Shown: positions 12,515-23,434, counted from the stretch's first letter. The stretch is 64,000 nucleotides of DNA from Anniella stebbinsi (GCA_029215795.1 JARDYH010000002.1:13013001-13077000), one strand, 5' to 3'. The notes: generated by a model not told the origin, from the letters alone. Numbers and translations are program-made.

Positions 12515-12972
12515 CTGCATAGGAAAAAGAGAAAGCAAAAGTAATTGTTAAGGTAAACATAAAGGAAGCCAAGGCTGGCATCATGAGTAGGAATGGATGG
12601 GCACCTGCCAATGGCCAGCCCCACTGACAAGAGACCATCTGGAGTTGCTCTTCTTCTTCATCATTGCAACCTGCTTGTTCAACTGCCTCTCTTGCTCTGG
12701 CCCAGCCAACAGTGGTGGTGGTGGTGGTGGTGGCGAGAAGCGGAGCACTAGATGCCATGGCCTACATGCTCACTGGCTCTCTGCCTATCAAGTGAGAAGG
12801 TAGTAGCAATTAGAGGTGTGCACGGACCCCCCGGATCGGATCGGGACCCGGATCGGGACCTCCAATTTTGTCACGGATCGGATCGGACAAAATCGGAGGC
12901 CCCCCGGACCGGATCAAGTCCAATCCCGATCCAAAAATCAGAAATTTTTGGATCGGCCGCCATTTTTTTCCC

Positions 12973-13002
12973 CATAGACTTGCATTGCAATGCAAGTCTA
13001 TG
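12973..13002. repeat. Perfect 30-bp palindrome
   Basis: catagacttgcattg is followed directly by its exact reverse complement. The symmetry continues outward, with a few mismatches, to about 12956-13019 (the arms start ccgccattttttt and end atggcgg). It lies inside the foldback element. Confidence 0.95.
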
Positions 13003-13127
13003 AGGAAAAAATGGCGGCGGGTGGGTGAGGGGGGCCTAACTCCCTCCCCCCCGGGGCCGTCCATTGTGGACGGCCCTGGCAGGTAAGCCCCCTCCCCCGC
13101 GCTCCCTACCCCCCCCCCCGCCCGCTG

Positions 13128-13312
13128 CTTACCTTCCAGGGACGTCTGCTCCCGTCCGGCGCCGGCTGCTACTGCCAGCGGGCTTTGCGGCCTGCTCCAG
13201 AGTGGCGCGCCGGGTGATGTCATCACCCGGCGCGCCACCCTGGAGCAGGCCGCGAAGCCCACTCGCAGTAGCAGCTGGCGCCGGACGGGAGCGGACGTCC
13301 CTGGAAGGTAAG
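13128..13312. repeat. 92-bp inverted repeat around base 13220
   Basis: The arms start cttaccttccagggacgt and end acgtccctggaaggtaag. They remain in register to the single centre base at ccgggtgatg-t-catcacccgg, with only scattered mismatches. This hairpin would be strongly folding and could be difficult to sequence or assemble. Confidence 0.93.
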
Positions 13313-13735
13313 CGCGCCGCGGAAAGCCCCACTAGGGAAGGCGCCCCCCCCCCGCTGTCCACTTTCATTGGCAGGCGCCCGCTGGCGCCCACCAATGGAA
13401 GCGGCGGTGGGCACCAGCAGGCGCCCGCCGATCCGCCAATCCATCCTAACCGGATCGGAACCTTTTCGGATCGGTTCGGATTGGATCGGCCGATCCAGCT
13501 GTGAGATCAGAAATTGGATAATTTATCCGATTTCCCTCTGGATCAGATTTGGATCGTGGATCCGATCCGATCCAGTGCACATCCCTAGTAGCAATGATAA
13601 GAAAAAGGATGAAGAGCAACAGCATCTGCAGACAATGATTGGTGAGAAGGTAGAGTTACCGAGGGAGGGGAGCCATAGAAGGTGCCTTGCCAAAGGGCCC
13701 TTAGAAACTTGGAGCCAGCGCTGAAGAATGCCATG

Positions 13736-14574
13736 CTCAATCTGACCATGGGTTCATCTAGCTCAGCAACCTGCTTCCAATGGTGGCCAACCAGATTCCA
13801 ATGGGCAACCCACATGCATGGCAAAAAGACAATGGAGGGTGGTGGCTCTGGGTTCCTGCACCTTGCAGAGCTCCTTTAGAGTTCTGACTGGTTCTGACTG
13901 AAACCTGGAGCAGATTCACCACCCCACTGACATTGCAGCCACCAGCCTTCGCTAGTCCTCCCTGCCACCCCAGTATGTCCCGCAGCATCTGTCATTCAAA
14001 ACTACATTGAATCTGGACATGGTGGTCCCAGAAAGTGAACTTATACCAAGTCAGACCACTATCTACCTTACTATGGTCTAAATCAGCCTGCCCCAACCAA
14101 GTATCCTCCGAATGTGCTGCCATTTGGGCACCACTTAAAGACCTATTTCTTTGTGCAGATCTTTGGGGTATAGGCAAGGGCTATGTTTTTTATTATTGTT
14201 ATTGAATGTGTTGATGGGTTTATTTTAGTATATATGTGTGATTGCAGCATCATGAATTTAATGTTGATCACATGGTGTTTTGTGTCTTATATAGGTTGCC
14301 AGCTGCCCTAGGCTCAGTGTGAGGAATGGCAGGACGTAAATTAATGAAATCCCTATGATCCCCAGCCAGCATTGCCAATGGCCACACATCTGGATGGTAT
14401 GAGACTGGGGCAAGTCTACACTGACTGGCAGCTGTTGGGAAAGACACAGGTCTTTCCCACCCCTACTTATAAATGCCAGGGATCAAATCCTGGATATTTT
14501 GCATGCACAGTACCAGTGAGCTATAACCTTTGGTGGCTAAATGTAAAAGAGACCAGGGCCTCTTAATCGTTGTA
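13736..14574. other. Unassigned intron sequence
   Basis: The 14130-14310 part, AT-rich with ttattattgttattgaatg, may be an old LINE 3' UTR. The rest shows nothing recognisable. Confidence 0.4.
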
Positions 14575-14755
14575 TAGAAGAGGGTATTTCAGCAGGTGCA
14601 GCTTGCATGAGAAGGCTATCAACGGCTATTAGTCCTGATGGCTAAGTGCAACCTCCAGTATATACACTAGTTGTTGGTGCTGTTGCACCATGTCCTGCTG
14701 GCTGGCCACTGTGTGAACAGAGTGCTGGACTAGATGGACCCTTGGTCTGCTGAAA
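14575..14755 (+). mobile_element. CR1-type LINE 3' fragment, sense
   Basis: Matches, in reverse complement, the antisense CR1 copies: gagaaggctatcaacggcta, ttgcaccatgtcctgctggc, ccactgtgtgaacagagtgc and tggactagatggaccctt are all present in order. Confidence 0.7.
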
Positions 14756-14886
14756 TCTTCTCTCCTACACAACTATCAAAGGTGCAACTATTAGAGATTA
14801 GGTGTTCCATTTCATCATCGTGCCCTTTAACCATTGACTGGACAACTCTACGGGATGTGGTGGTGCACATTCTTCATCTAGAGAAG

Positions 14887-15008
14887 GGGTGGGGAACCTT
14901 TGGCTCTCTGGCTGTTATTGGACTCCAACTCTCATCAGCCCCAGCCAGCATGACCAATGGTGAGGGAGGATTGGAGTTGTAGTCCAGTTGCAGATTCCCC
15001 ATCCCTGA
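14887..15008. mobile_element. Palindromic MITE (GGACTACAACTCC family)
   Basis: Left arm ggtggggaacctttggctct and right arm cagattccccatccctgatc are imperfect complements; the inner arms are ttggactccaactctcatca and ttggagttgtagtcc, with ccagccagcatgaccaatgg at the centre. Confidence 0.6.
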
Positions 15009-15588
15009 TCTAGGGCTAGAGGCTCCTCCTGACCCAAGCCTCTTTTAGCTCAAACTTAACCGACATGCAGAGCCACAAAGATTCCGTGTGAAGAACCTGC
15101 AAGCAAAGACACAGGGATCATAGGAACGAGGCTTTCTGACCACGGAACAAGAAGCCCTTCCGAACGAGTCCATGTAGCATTCTACAGCTATAGACATGCT
15201 CCTCAAGAGTTAATGAAATGGCAGCTGTGAAATAGAAATACAAATACTTTGCAGCTCAATGGCAATGGATTCTTTTATATGTCTCATGCGTAATTATTTT
15301 TAGGGTTGTACAATGGCTGGAACAGCAGGAACTCTTTGACGTTAATGAACGTTGCGGAGAGCAGCAGTTTTGCTAGTGGAAAGACAGGGGAAAGAAAAGA
15401 GAGTGGAGGAAAGACGTGAACGCGCCTCCACAGAGCTGCACCTCATTCTGTACTCCTCAATACCTCCAAGCTCTGCAGAAGCTGCCAGGGCTCCTACTAT
15501 TAATTGCCATCGAAAAAAATTGCCTTTAAGAAACTTGACAGTTATTGCTCACAGCAGGTTCATTTAATCACAGTACTCAGTTGTTTAC
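15009..15588. other. Unassigned sequence next to the exon-like frame
   Basis: No repeat family is evident. The 15190-15310 part (taatgaaatggcagctgtga and gcgtaattatttttaggg) has the look of unique sequence and could be worth testing for conservation, but nothing in it proves a function. Confidence 0.4.
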
Positions 15589-15777
15589 CTTCTGCGACTC
15601 CAGAGCCAGAAACTGATGCCGGCCATCAATTTCTGAAAAAGTCGGGTCACTTATAAAAGCATCACCCAAAAACACAAGTTTTTGGCCCTGGTGGTTGAGG
15701 AGAGATGGTTGACCGTATGTGGGCAATGGTTTCAATCCATTGAAGCTTACAACATTGTCTGAGATTACATGCAGTGT
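15589..15777 (-). CDS. Unassigned exon-like open frame, 63 codons
   Basis: On the minus strand, an acceptor-like tract (gatttctaatgttcag) is followed by exactly 63 codons and a GTAAAC donor. The peptide runs TLHVISDNVVSFNGLKPLPT, YGQPSLLNHQGQKLVFLGDA, FISDPTFSEIDGRHQFLALE, SQK. It is of high complexity and soluble in character, and it does not resemble any LINE or DNA-transposon protein I recognise. Both ends are phase 0, so it could splice in frame before MYO5B exon 2, although no myosin V carries such a segment that I know of. It could instead be an exon of a nested gene, a relic of a lost gene, or a chance frame. I do not recognise the family. Confidence 0.35.
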
Positions 15778-15944
15778 CTGAACATTAGAAATCATTAGGA
15801 AAATCAATTAAATGAGGTCTGAAATACTTTCTGGGTCAACTGAAGCAACCCTAGATAAGGATTTGGTCATAGGCCTGATCCAGGCTAGTAGTGCTATAAC
15901 GTATCCACATGTAATGGACCAATAGCAACCCTGCTTTGGTGGAG

Positions 15945-16396
15945 AAGATGTATGTACCTGCCCGGACCCTAAGATCATCTACAGGGGTCCTTCTCTGTGA
16001 GCCCCTGCCAAAGGAAGTGAGGCAGGTGACCACTAGGAGGAGGGCTTTCTCCGCTGTGGCACCCCGGCTGTGGAATGAGCTCCCCAGAGAGGTTCGCCTG
16101 GCGCCTACTTTGTACTCTTTTCGTCACCAGGTGAAGACCTTTTTATTCTCCCAGTATTTTAACAGTTCAATTAACTCAATTTTAATCCTTGCTGTTTTAA
16201 ATTTGTATTTTAATCTGTATTAATTCCTGCTGCTTGGTTTTATTCTGGTTGTGTTTTTATATTGTATGTTATTTTGTGTTTTTAGATTGTGGCTTGTTTT
16301 ATATTTTTAAAATGATTTCATGGTTTTAATTTTTGTGAACCGCCCAGAGAGCTTCGGCTATGGGGCGGTATAAAATGCAATAAATAAATAAATAAG
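15945..16396 (+). mobile_element. L2-type LINE 3' end, sense
   Basis: Encodes the LINE reverse-transcriptase tail TRRRAFSAVAPRLWNELPRE and VRLAPTLYSFRHQVKTFLF, then an AT-rich UTR. It finishes with accgcccagagagcttcggc, tatggggcggtat and (AAAT)n. It is 5' truncated, but the remaining frame is open through the RT tail, suggesting modest age. Confidence 0.88.
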
Positions 16397-18047
16397 GATG
16401 AAGAGGAGGGTGGGATTCATAAAGAGAATTAGGACAAGTTCAGATGTTATGTTTTCCAATCTCCACATAACCCTTGAGGGATTGGGAAATTTCATTTTTG
16501 CATTGGGCCTCAGATACATTCTCCAGCACTGGCTCCGCACAGTGGTGAAGCACACAAGGAAATTTAAAAAAAAAACACCAAAGAAACAAATGGCTATTGA
16601 AGCACACAGGTTACCTCATGTGGAGCTCATACGTGTCATGTGTGAATTTCCCCTTCGCACATACTACATAGGAAGCAGGACCAGAGAGGTTGCTTGCATG
16701 TCCTGTCAACATTATTTTGTACGGAATTTTAGACCTGGGCCAAAATGGTTCAACTGAACGACTTGGGCCCTGAAACGCAGCTGAAACAGCTGTTGGGATT
16801 GGGTCCCAGTTTTCATAGGGTGTCAAATTATTGCTGGGCTGCAATCATTAACCTGTTTTTTGAAAAAACTAAATAAATAAGAATTCTGCCATCACCTTCT
16901 AGTGGATTGCTGTAGTTAGCTTAGTTGCGTGAGAGAAAGAGGGGTGTGCATTAGGATTTTTTTAAAGAAGATAAGCAGACTGGCCTGGCCTCCAACCCCC
17001 CTGCAATGTTTCAACGATCCCTCCCTTGCCCAAAAAATATCTTCCCATTTCACCACCACCCTCCTCTGAAAAAGACAGTGGAAAGAAGAGGGGTATTTCA
17101 GGACACCTGAGACTTGACAAAACGGCAAAGGAAAGAAGCCAAAGCACTGAAATTATTGCTTCCCAATAGCTAATTTTAAATACATTTAAAATTAAATACA
17201 TTTAAAATTAAATATATTTTATACATTAAGCTATATTGAGAAATTTCTCTGTCGTAAATCCTATTTTCATCAGCGTACAAACACAGCATTGACTCTTCCT
17301 CTGATGAATGAAAAACAAAAGGACCCTATAGATCTTCTGCAAGGCCCACAGACCACTCTACTCAACCAGGGTTCGCAAAACATTCCCTTCTAGGAAGTGT
17401 GATGCAAAATACCCGCATGGCCTAATATTGCAGGCATGACTTAAAAGAATTAGAGTCTAGAGTTAAGGATAAATGCTTCAGACGACGCTGGTGTTCCGTT
17501 CCACATCATGGTATTTTTTTCATGTCTCTTTCAAATGCTTCGAGGAATTATTCCTAAAGTCTATCATCCATCAACGCGAACAAAGTTGCAACGAAGGGGC
17601 GCGCAGGAGGGTATTTGTTGAAAAGCAATGCCCACACATTACACACGAGTTGGTGTAATAAATAGATCAAGAGTTAGAAACTGGCAGCCTGCATGCCAGA
17701 CCTGGCCATCTGAGGCACGCTGCCTGCCTCCACTCACCGGTCGCCAACCAAGAGACAGAAAGGGTGCGTGTTGTCTGTGGCAATGGGATTTTTCTGCAGG
17801 CGATGCTTATTGGGGCGAGGGAAGAAGCAACAAACACCCTAGCCTATCAACCTTTCCTTTCCCCTAGACCATTTCCAAAACTAGGGGAAAAGTTAGCAAC
17901 AAATTTCTTTGTTCTCCCACCCTCCGTCAACATGCTCACATTTTCAGCAAACTTTTAATGCTGAATTGGTAATCTCTTCAAATAGCACAAAGTATGTCAT
18001 ATATTAAAGGCGTAAAGGCCATGTGTTAAGAGTGCACGATATGGTCA
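16397..18047. other. Unassigned intron sequence
   Basis: An AT-rich tandem of about 15-bp units containing acatttaaaatta lies at 17174-17222. I see no exon with splice signals and no clear transposon end elsewhere in this stretch. Confidence 0.45.
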
Positions 18048-18488
18048 TAAGAATATAAGAAGAGCCACGCTGGATCAGCCCAAAGGCCCTATGTAATCCA
18101 GCATTCTGTTCCCACATTGGCCAATCGCTGTCTTTGGGAAGGCCACAAGTAGGACATGAGTTCAATAGCACCTTTCCAACCATGTTCCCCAGCAACTGGT
18201 ATACATAGGCATACTGCCTCTGCTACTGGAGGTAGCATATAGCCATCAGGACTAGTAGCCAATGATAACCTTATCTTCCACGGATTTGTCTAGCCTTTCA
18301 AAGCCATCCAAATGGGCAGCCGTCACTACATCTAGTAGTAGCAAATTCCATAATGTAAGTATGCCTTGTGAGGAAAAAAAAAATACTTCCCTTTATCTGT
18401 CCTGATTCTCCACCATTCAGCTTCATGGGATGAGCCCATTGGATTCTAGCATTATGAGAGACAAACAATCCTAAATCTAACAGCAGCA
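18048..18488 (-). mobile_element. CR1-type LINE 3' part, antisense
   Basis: Starts with the inverted terminus agaatataagaagagcc, then gttccccagcaactggtat and aggaggtagcat-type segments. It ends with the complement of the RT tail (plus strand cattcagcttcatgggatga). Confidence 0.8.
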
Positions 18489-18493
18489 TCCAT

Positions 18494-18705
18494 AAGAACG
18501 TAAGAGCCATGCTGGATCAGACCACGGTCCGTCTAGTCCAGCGTTCTGTTGACATAATGGCCAACCAGCTGCCTGTGAAAAGCCCACAAGTAGGACAGGT
18601 GTGCGACAGCACCCTCCTTGTCATGTTCCCCAGCAACTGATATTTGAAGACATACTGCCTCTGATACTAGAAGTAATATATTGCCTTTATGATTAGTAGC
18701 CGCTG
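18494..18705 (-). mobile_element. Second CR1-type fragment, antisense, in tandem
   Basis: A new inverted terminus (ccataagaacgtaagagcc) begins a few bases after the previous copy and repeats the same segment as far as gattagtagccgctgg. Two independent insertions, or an insertion next to an older copy, are the simplest reading. Confidence 0.75.
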
Positions 18706-18894
18706 GCTGGGAATGATGGGAATTGCCGTCAAACACATCTGGAATGGACCAAGTTGGAGAAGGCTGATGTACACACTAACATCACCCATAGGGGATTGCT
18801 TCAGCCCACATGGTTCTCTAACTGCACCATCTCTCTAAGACAGGAGTTAACAACTTGTGGCTCTCCAAATTATATGTAGTTTTTTTTTAGGTTT

Positions 18895-19020
18895 TTATGG
18901 TTTAAAATTTTGTATATTGGTTTTTAGATGTTCAATGTTTTCAATTTTTGTAAACTGCCCAGAGAGCTTCAGCTATGGAGCGGTATATAAATGTAAATAA
19001 TAATAATAATAATAATAATA
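18895..19020 (+). mobile_element. L2-type 3' terminus with (AAT)n tail
   Basis: Has taaactgcccagagagcttc and agctatggagcggtatataa, the same terminus as at 16330-16380, then an AATAAT run at 18996-19020. Confidence 0.8.
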
Positions 19021-19118
19021 ATTGCTTTGGCCTACAACTCCCATCAGCCTTAGCCAGCATAGCCATTGGTGAGGGCTGATGGGTGTTGTAGGCAAAAACA
19101 TCTGGAACACCGTAAGTT
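19021..19118. mobile_element. Palindromic MITE (GGACTACAACTCC family), partial
   Basis: ggcctacaactcccatcagc and gggctgatgggtgttgtagg are inverted around tagccagcatagccattggt. It abuts the (AAT)n tail of the L2 fragment. Confidence 0.55.
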
Positions 19119-19936
19119 ACCCACCCCCGGCCCTTGCTCTAAAAGAAAGAAAACTGCATTTTTTTTCATGGATTCCCTCTTCTGTTCTTTTTATTTACAG
19201 AAGAGCAGACTGCCTGCACAGAGCGTTGTCAGACCAATTTGTTATGAATCCCACTTTATAAAAGATGACCTAATGAGTATTTTGAAGTACAGCCACATTA
19301 ATAAATGTTCCCACTGGCTTCTGGATAACAGGCTGGAGTACCAGGACTTTGACACAAAAACAAAACACTTAAAGATGAGCACATAATCTATGCCTCGGAC
19401 ATTAACCGCTTTAAATGGGATAAATGAGAAGCTGGCAATGCATGGAAACCTTTTTCTGTTTTTCTTTTTTAAAGCGCAATTCCTCTGAGTTCAATTCTCA
19501 AGAGGAATCTGAACAAGCAGGCGGTATCCAGCGACAGGTCTGACATTAAATCCGTCACTAAAGAGGATTTAAGTTCCTCTTTAACAGCCAACAAATAAAG
19601 TTCAGGAACCGTTCGAGTGAATAGCAAGGACTGTTGTATCACACTACAGCCTATCATCTCAATTCTCACGCTGATACGAGTTAATTCCCCAACACTGTGT
19701 TAGAACACAGCAGTGTACTGGGAGACATAGATTAAGCAATTCATTACAGGCAGCCATGAACACAACGCACCAAACCACAAAGGAGGCTTCTCGCTGTATC
19801 TCTGTATGATTTACTGCTCCAACCTTGCCACCTTCTCATCAGCCTCCACAGTGATGGGCAATTCTGGAGCTGCGATTCAATCTCCAGAGCAGAAATGTAG
19901 CAGAATTGCCCATTTTTAGAAGTGGGTGGCTCCCTG

Positions 19937-19968
<32 letters not shown>

Positions 19969-20159
19969 GCAAGGATCAACAAAACTAGACTATTTGTGCC
20001 AGGATTTTCTATTCTAACTGGCAGCAACTCTCCAGGATTTTAGAGAGAAAGAATTATTTTCCAACAGCTGCTCCCAGATCTTTCTAATTGCTCTGGGTGT
20101 GCCTTCTCCCATTCCGAAAATGTGCCCAGGACAGTGGAGGATGGACTAATGGTGATGCT
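19119..20159. other. Unassigned intron sequence with a CT microsatellite
   Basis: A (CT)n run lies at 19935-19968. Otherwise I see no recognisable repeat or exon. Confidence 0.5.
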
Positions 20160-20164
20160 CTAAG

Positions 20165-20440
20165 CAGGTTCTAAGCAGGGCCAGCCCTTCTATTAGGTAG
20201 AGGGACACAGCTGCTTCAGGCAACAAAGGCTGGGTCCTACTTGGAGGACAGAGCTGTGTGCACCTGCCCTTTACCCCTCAAGCTAGCCTGCTGCTGCTAT
20301 AAGGTGCAGTCGTGTTGAACTAACAGCCAACCGCCAGTCCAGCTGATTTCTGTACGTCGAATGGGTGGGTGCCATGTTCTCATTCGCCGAAGGCACAAAG
20401 TATCTTGGGCCAGCCCTGGTTTTAAGCGCCTCCAGTTTAA
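20165..20440. repeat. Probable decayed interspersed repeat
   Basis: Begins cagggccagcccttctatta and ends gggccagccctg; the gggccagccc words frame a 250-bp segment. It is faintly similar to 8330-8400. Family unknown. Confidence 0.3.
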
Positions 20441-20520
20441 ATTCAGAAGAACAAAAGAAAAACAAAGTAAAGGAAGAGTGGCCTTATCCACACTAGCCAT
20501 TTATTCCAGAATAGTATTGA

Positions 20521-20579
20521 GGTCGTCCCTACCAGGCCACATGACACACAGCTGTTCCCGCTGTGATCTAGGGACGACC
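20521..20579. repeat. Short inverted repeat GGTCGTCCCTA / TAGGGACGACC
   Basis: Eleven bases pair perfectly (20521-20531 with 20569-20579) across about 37 bases. It is probably the end or middle of a MITE covering about 20480-20800, but I could not fix the outer ends. Confidence 0.5.
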
Positions 20580-21650
20580 CCTCAGTTTTCCTGGGATATC
20601 GATGACAGCTTTTGTCTTGGGTTTTCCCCCGCTCTCGCAAAAATTCCAAGGCTTGCAGCTGGTGTGCCATCCCCTTGCGAAGCTGTTGCTGTTCCTCGCG
20701 AGTAGCGGGGCTCAGCGAACAGGCAACCAGCTGTACGGAGCGAGCCCATGGGTAATGGGGACATGGAGGAGAGCGTTTGTCCGCATGTTCTGGATGGGTC
20801 TCGGAGCCTTTCAGCACCATGTATGTGTGTTTCAAAAAAAACCTAATCTTCATGCAGGATCGCCACTCTGCTCTTGCGCAAGAGACAGGAGTCGTAAAGA
20901 AAAAAAATCGCCCCAGAACAGCTCTCCTTAAATTGCGGGCAAGCTTGATGGCATGTGTCCCATGAGGGACAATTGCTGAAGCAGAAAACTTCGTGATCTT
21001 CCCTCCCGTTCTCTCGAAAGGGCTCTAGGTGTAGATGAGCCCAGTGTCTCAACTATCAGAAATATTTTTGAAACATTGCATTAATAGATTAAGTAAACAT
21101 CTTCAATAAAAAAATAACCACCCAGGAATCATTTTGATAAAGGACAGTGTATAAATATTTTAAATGAACAAGTGACATGGAGTTTTGCAATGAACAAGAA
21201 TGGTGCAGCAAATGATCTAAGTCTCCACCAGCTGAAAAACAGAATCCCACAGCCTGGAAATTGTACAAGTTCACCCCGACCAAGATGAAATGGATGCCAT
21301 AAAACGTTCACATAGCTCAACAGATTTGACTAATGTACGAGTCGGATTCGATTAGTCAGAAGGCTGCAGACGTCGCTGCTACAAGAAGTGGCTGTTTATT
21401 CCAATTAGGCACTGTGTGCTAATAGCAGTAAACGAGGGGAAGGAAGAATGGAATTTTGTGATAATGGTAGTTGGTGGACAAGGGCTAGAGCAGTTGAGAC
21501 AGGAATTATTTATGTGGTTGGTAGACAACAGTGAAGAGTGAGAAATCCCATCAAACTTCTGGAAACCATGCCAGGGCCTCACCAAAGTGTTGATATAAGT
21601 GAGACTTAAATCGTTTGTGAAACTTTCACATGCTATTTATAATACATCCA

Positions 21651-21776
21651 ATTTTATTTATTTATTTGTGACATTTATATACTGCAGAGTATAATAAAAT
21701 CTCTCAGAGGTTCACAATATTAAAATATTTTAAACACTGCATTAAAATACAGCATTAAAACACTTCCAACTACAGT
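21651..21776 (-). repeat. LINE 3' tail, antisense
   Basis: A TTTATTTATTTATTT start, then gtgacatttatatactgcag and repeated attaaaatacagcattaaaa segments. This resembles the antisense L2 tail at 5566 but is more decayed. Confidence 0.45.
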
Positions 21777-21868
21777 AAAAAATAACAAGGAGCGGTAAGG
21801 TGGAGCGGCATTAATTAATTTACTTGCAGCCCAGGGAAACCCTGAGTGAACAAGTGCAGGAGCTATAC

Positions 21869-22040
21869 TAGTGTGGCCAGATACAAAAGAGGGCAGGGCT
21901 CCTGCAGCTTTAACTGTTGTGATGAAGAGGGAATTTCACCAGGTGCTGCATGCATACAAATAATACCTGCTGAAATTCCCTTTTCTTTGCAACTGTTAAA
22001 GATACAGGGGCCCTGTCCTCCTTTCCATATGGTCACCCTA
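21869..22040. mobile_element. Palindromic MITE, 172 bp (TAG-GTGRCCA ends)
   Basis: Left arm tagtgtggccagatacaaaa and the reverse complement of the right end, tagggtgaccatatggaaag, continue in parallel through aggrcagggcyc, ctgyarctttaac and tgttg, giving arms of about 55 bp. The inner arms include agggaatttcaccaggtgct. It has no coding content, and no clear target duplication could be fixed. Confidence 0.75.
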
Positions 22041-22164
22041 ATCATTAAATTGGCTAGGCCTGATGTAAGTTTTCCACACCAGCTTTGGTATGGGTGAGAT
22101 CAGGTTTAATATGTGTGAGACCAATCAGTTGCTATTAATTTCTGCCCCTGCTTTTGTTCTGTTT

Positions 22165-22290
22165 AACACCTCACTGCTGCTGTTAAAAGTTTGTTTTACT
22201 TGTATTTATATTTGTGTGTTGCATGCCACCTTGACGGTCCTTTATAGGAAAGAAAGGCAGCATAGAAATGGTAATATATTAAATAAATCA
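22165..22290 (+). repeat. LINE 3' terminus, sense, short
   Basis: gcatgccaccttgacggtcc and ggcagcatagaaatggtaat followed by ATTAAATAAATC is a LINE-type tail. It is related to but distinct from the L2 terminus at 16330; compare 26180-26255. Confidence 0.45.
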
Positions 22291-22299
22291 AATATCCAA

Positions 22300-23434
22300 G
22301 TGGTAAACTCACTGGTCACCACAAGCCAGTAGTTTTGTTCAAAATCTGAAAATCCTCAAGAATGTGACTTTTATGAATCCCTGGATTAGTCTTCAGTACA
22401 GCCAAGTACTTTTCCTTGATAGAAAAGGTCAAGTAAGTTATTTGGGTCACCAGTTCATTTTACAAGCCGCTGATGACATCAGCTAATGAAATGCAATTCT
22501 CACTCTCCTCCAGCTTGTTTTGTTCATTATGTGGAAAGTCATGTGCCCAACCTTACAAGCAGAGGCATGTTGGTTGGTATTGCTAAGCCTGAAATGCCTT
22601 GAGCATACAAAAGAACCAGGAAGTCACCATGCGGCAAAGCCCCAGTCAAGGAGCACAGAAATTAATCAAAACAAACAAGAAAAGGTTTCACATTCCTGGA
22701 GAGAACACCGGCAAATACTAGAAAAACAAAAAAATGGATTAATATCGTGGTCAACAATAATATCGGCCAACATGTCAACCCTGTATACTAAAAATGAACT
22801 CATTGCCCAAGTATGGATCCGAATGTAGCCAAACCAACCCCATCCACACACAAGAGGGAGGTATCAGCAGATGAGAAGCACAAAAATACTTGGGGGGGGG
22901 GGACTCTAAAGGGGAGAGGAAAGGAAGAACCTCAAAACAGGAGCACTCCACCGTACAGTATTTTGTCCCAATTGTCTATGACCTGCACACATCACTTCCA
23001 AGTTAATGGGAAGAAGTATTAGGTCCGAGCCCTGGCATGGCAGGCTCTTAACGCCATATTTGTTTCTCTTGTTGTCTTCGACGCTGCCCCATGCCTCCTT
23101 AGGTCAGACTGGGTCAACAAGACCCTAGCAAAAGAAACCCAAGCCTCCTACTTGTTTCAATTAGTGAGCAAGCCCAAGCTTCTACAGGGATTAGGAATTG
23201 TACATGACCAACTCTGGCCTATTTCCTGATCTCCCAACAAGCCCCTGACCAGGCCTGGATTGCAGCAGTACACCGGCTAAATCCTTAGCCGAGATCTGCC
23301 ATGTGGCCATCTTAAAGCCTACTGCAGGTTCAAGTCCTGTTGCCTTACCTAGCGCTGCACTTGCTGCGGCTGCTATAGTTGCTTGTTGGTACAAGATTCC
23401 GCCACTCCAAACACCAGAGTATCTGAACAGAAAG
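22300..23434. other. Unassigned intron sequence
   Basis: A G-run at 22891-22901 and AT-poor patches near 23200-23350 are the only notable compositional features. I see no exon supported by splice sites. Confidence 0.45.

Larger units (their letters stand above)
12811..13587. mobile_element. hAT-like foldback element, 777 bp, perfect 8-bp TSD
   Basis: Ends TAGAGGTGTGCAC and GTGCACATCCCTA are inverted, and the flanking 8 bp GTAGCAAT occurs exactly at 12803-12810 and 13588-13595. The interior is unusually GC-rich and built of hairpins. There is a perfect 30-bp palindrome at 12973-13002 that extends into ccgccatttttt on both sides. A pair of 92-bp arms, 13128-13219 and 13221-13312, pair without length change around base 13220. 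The subterminal regions are crowded with GGATCGGATC words. There is no credible coding frame; the open frames here come from GC-richness. The 8-bp duplication and TA-G ends point to the hAT superfamily. Confidence 0.88.
12590..13735 (+). repeat. Unclassified repeat X, copy 1, split by a DNA element
   Basis: The parts 12590-12810 and 13588-13735 together match the copies at 38105-38455 and 59035-59372: gggcacctgcc, ccactg, tggagttgctc, a glycine-like ggtggtg run, ctcactggctctctgcc, then gagggaggggagcc, gtgccttgcc and tggagcc. All three copies are in the same orientation. I cannot assign the family; no coding frame is shared. Confidence 0.6.

Noticed and set aside
12810..13504. Two frames of about 150 codons, and a CpG-rich patch that could be taken for a gene start or promoter island
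   Set aside because: The whole patch lies between the ends of a DNA element with an 8-bp target duplication; the frames are low-complexity (Pro/Gly/Arg) and come from GC-richness and hairpin arms.
20443..20853. 136-codon minus-strand frame
   Set aside because: Overlaps an inverted-repeat region, has no splice support and the peptide is compositionally mixed without recognisable motifs.
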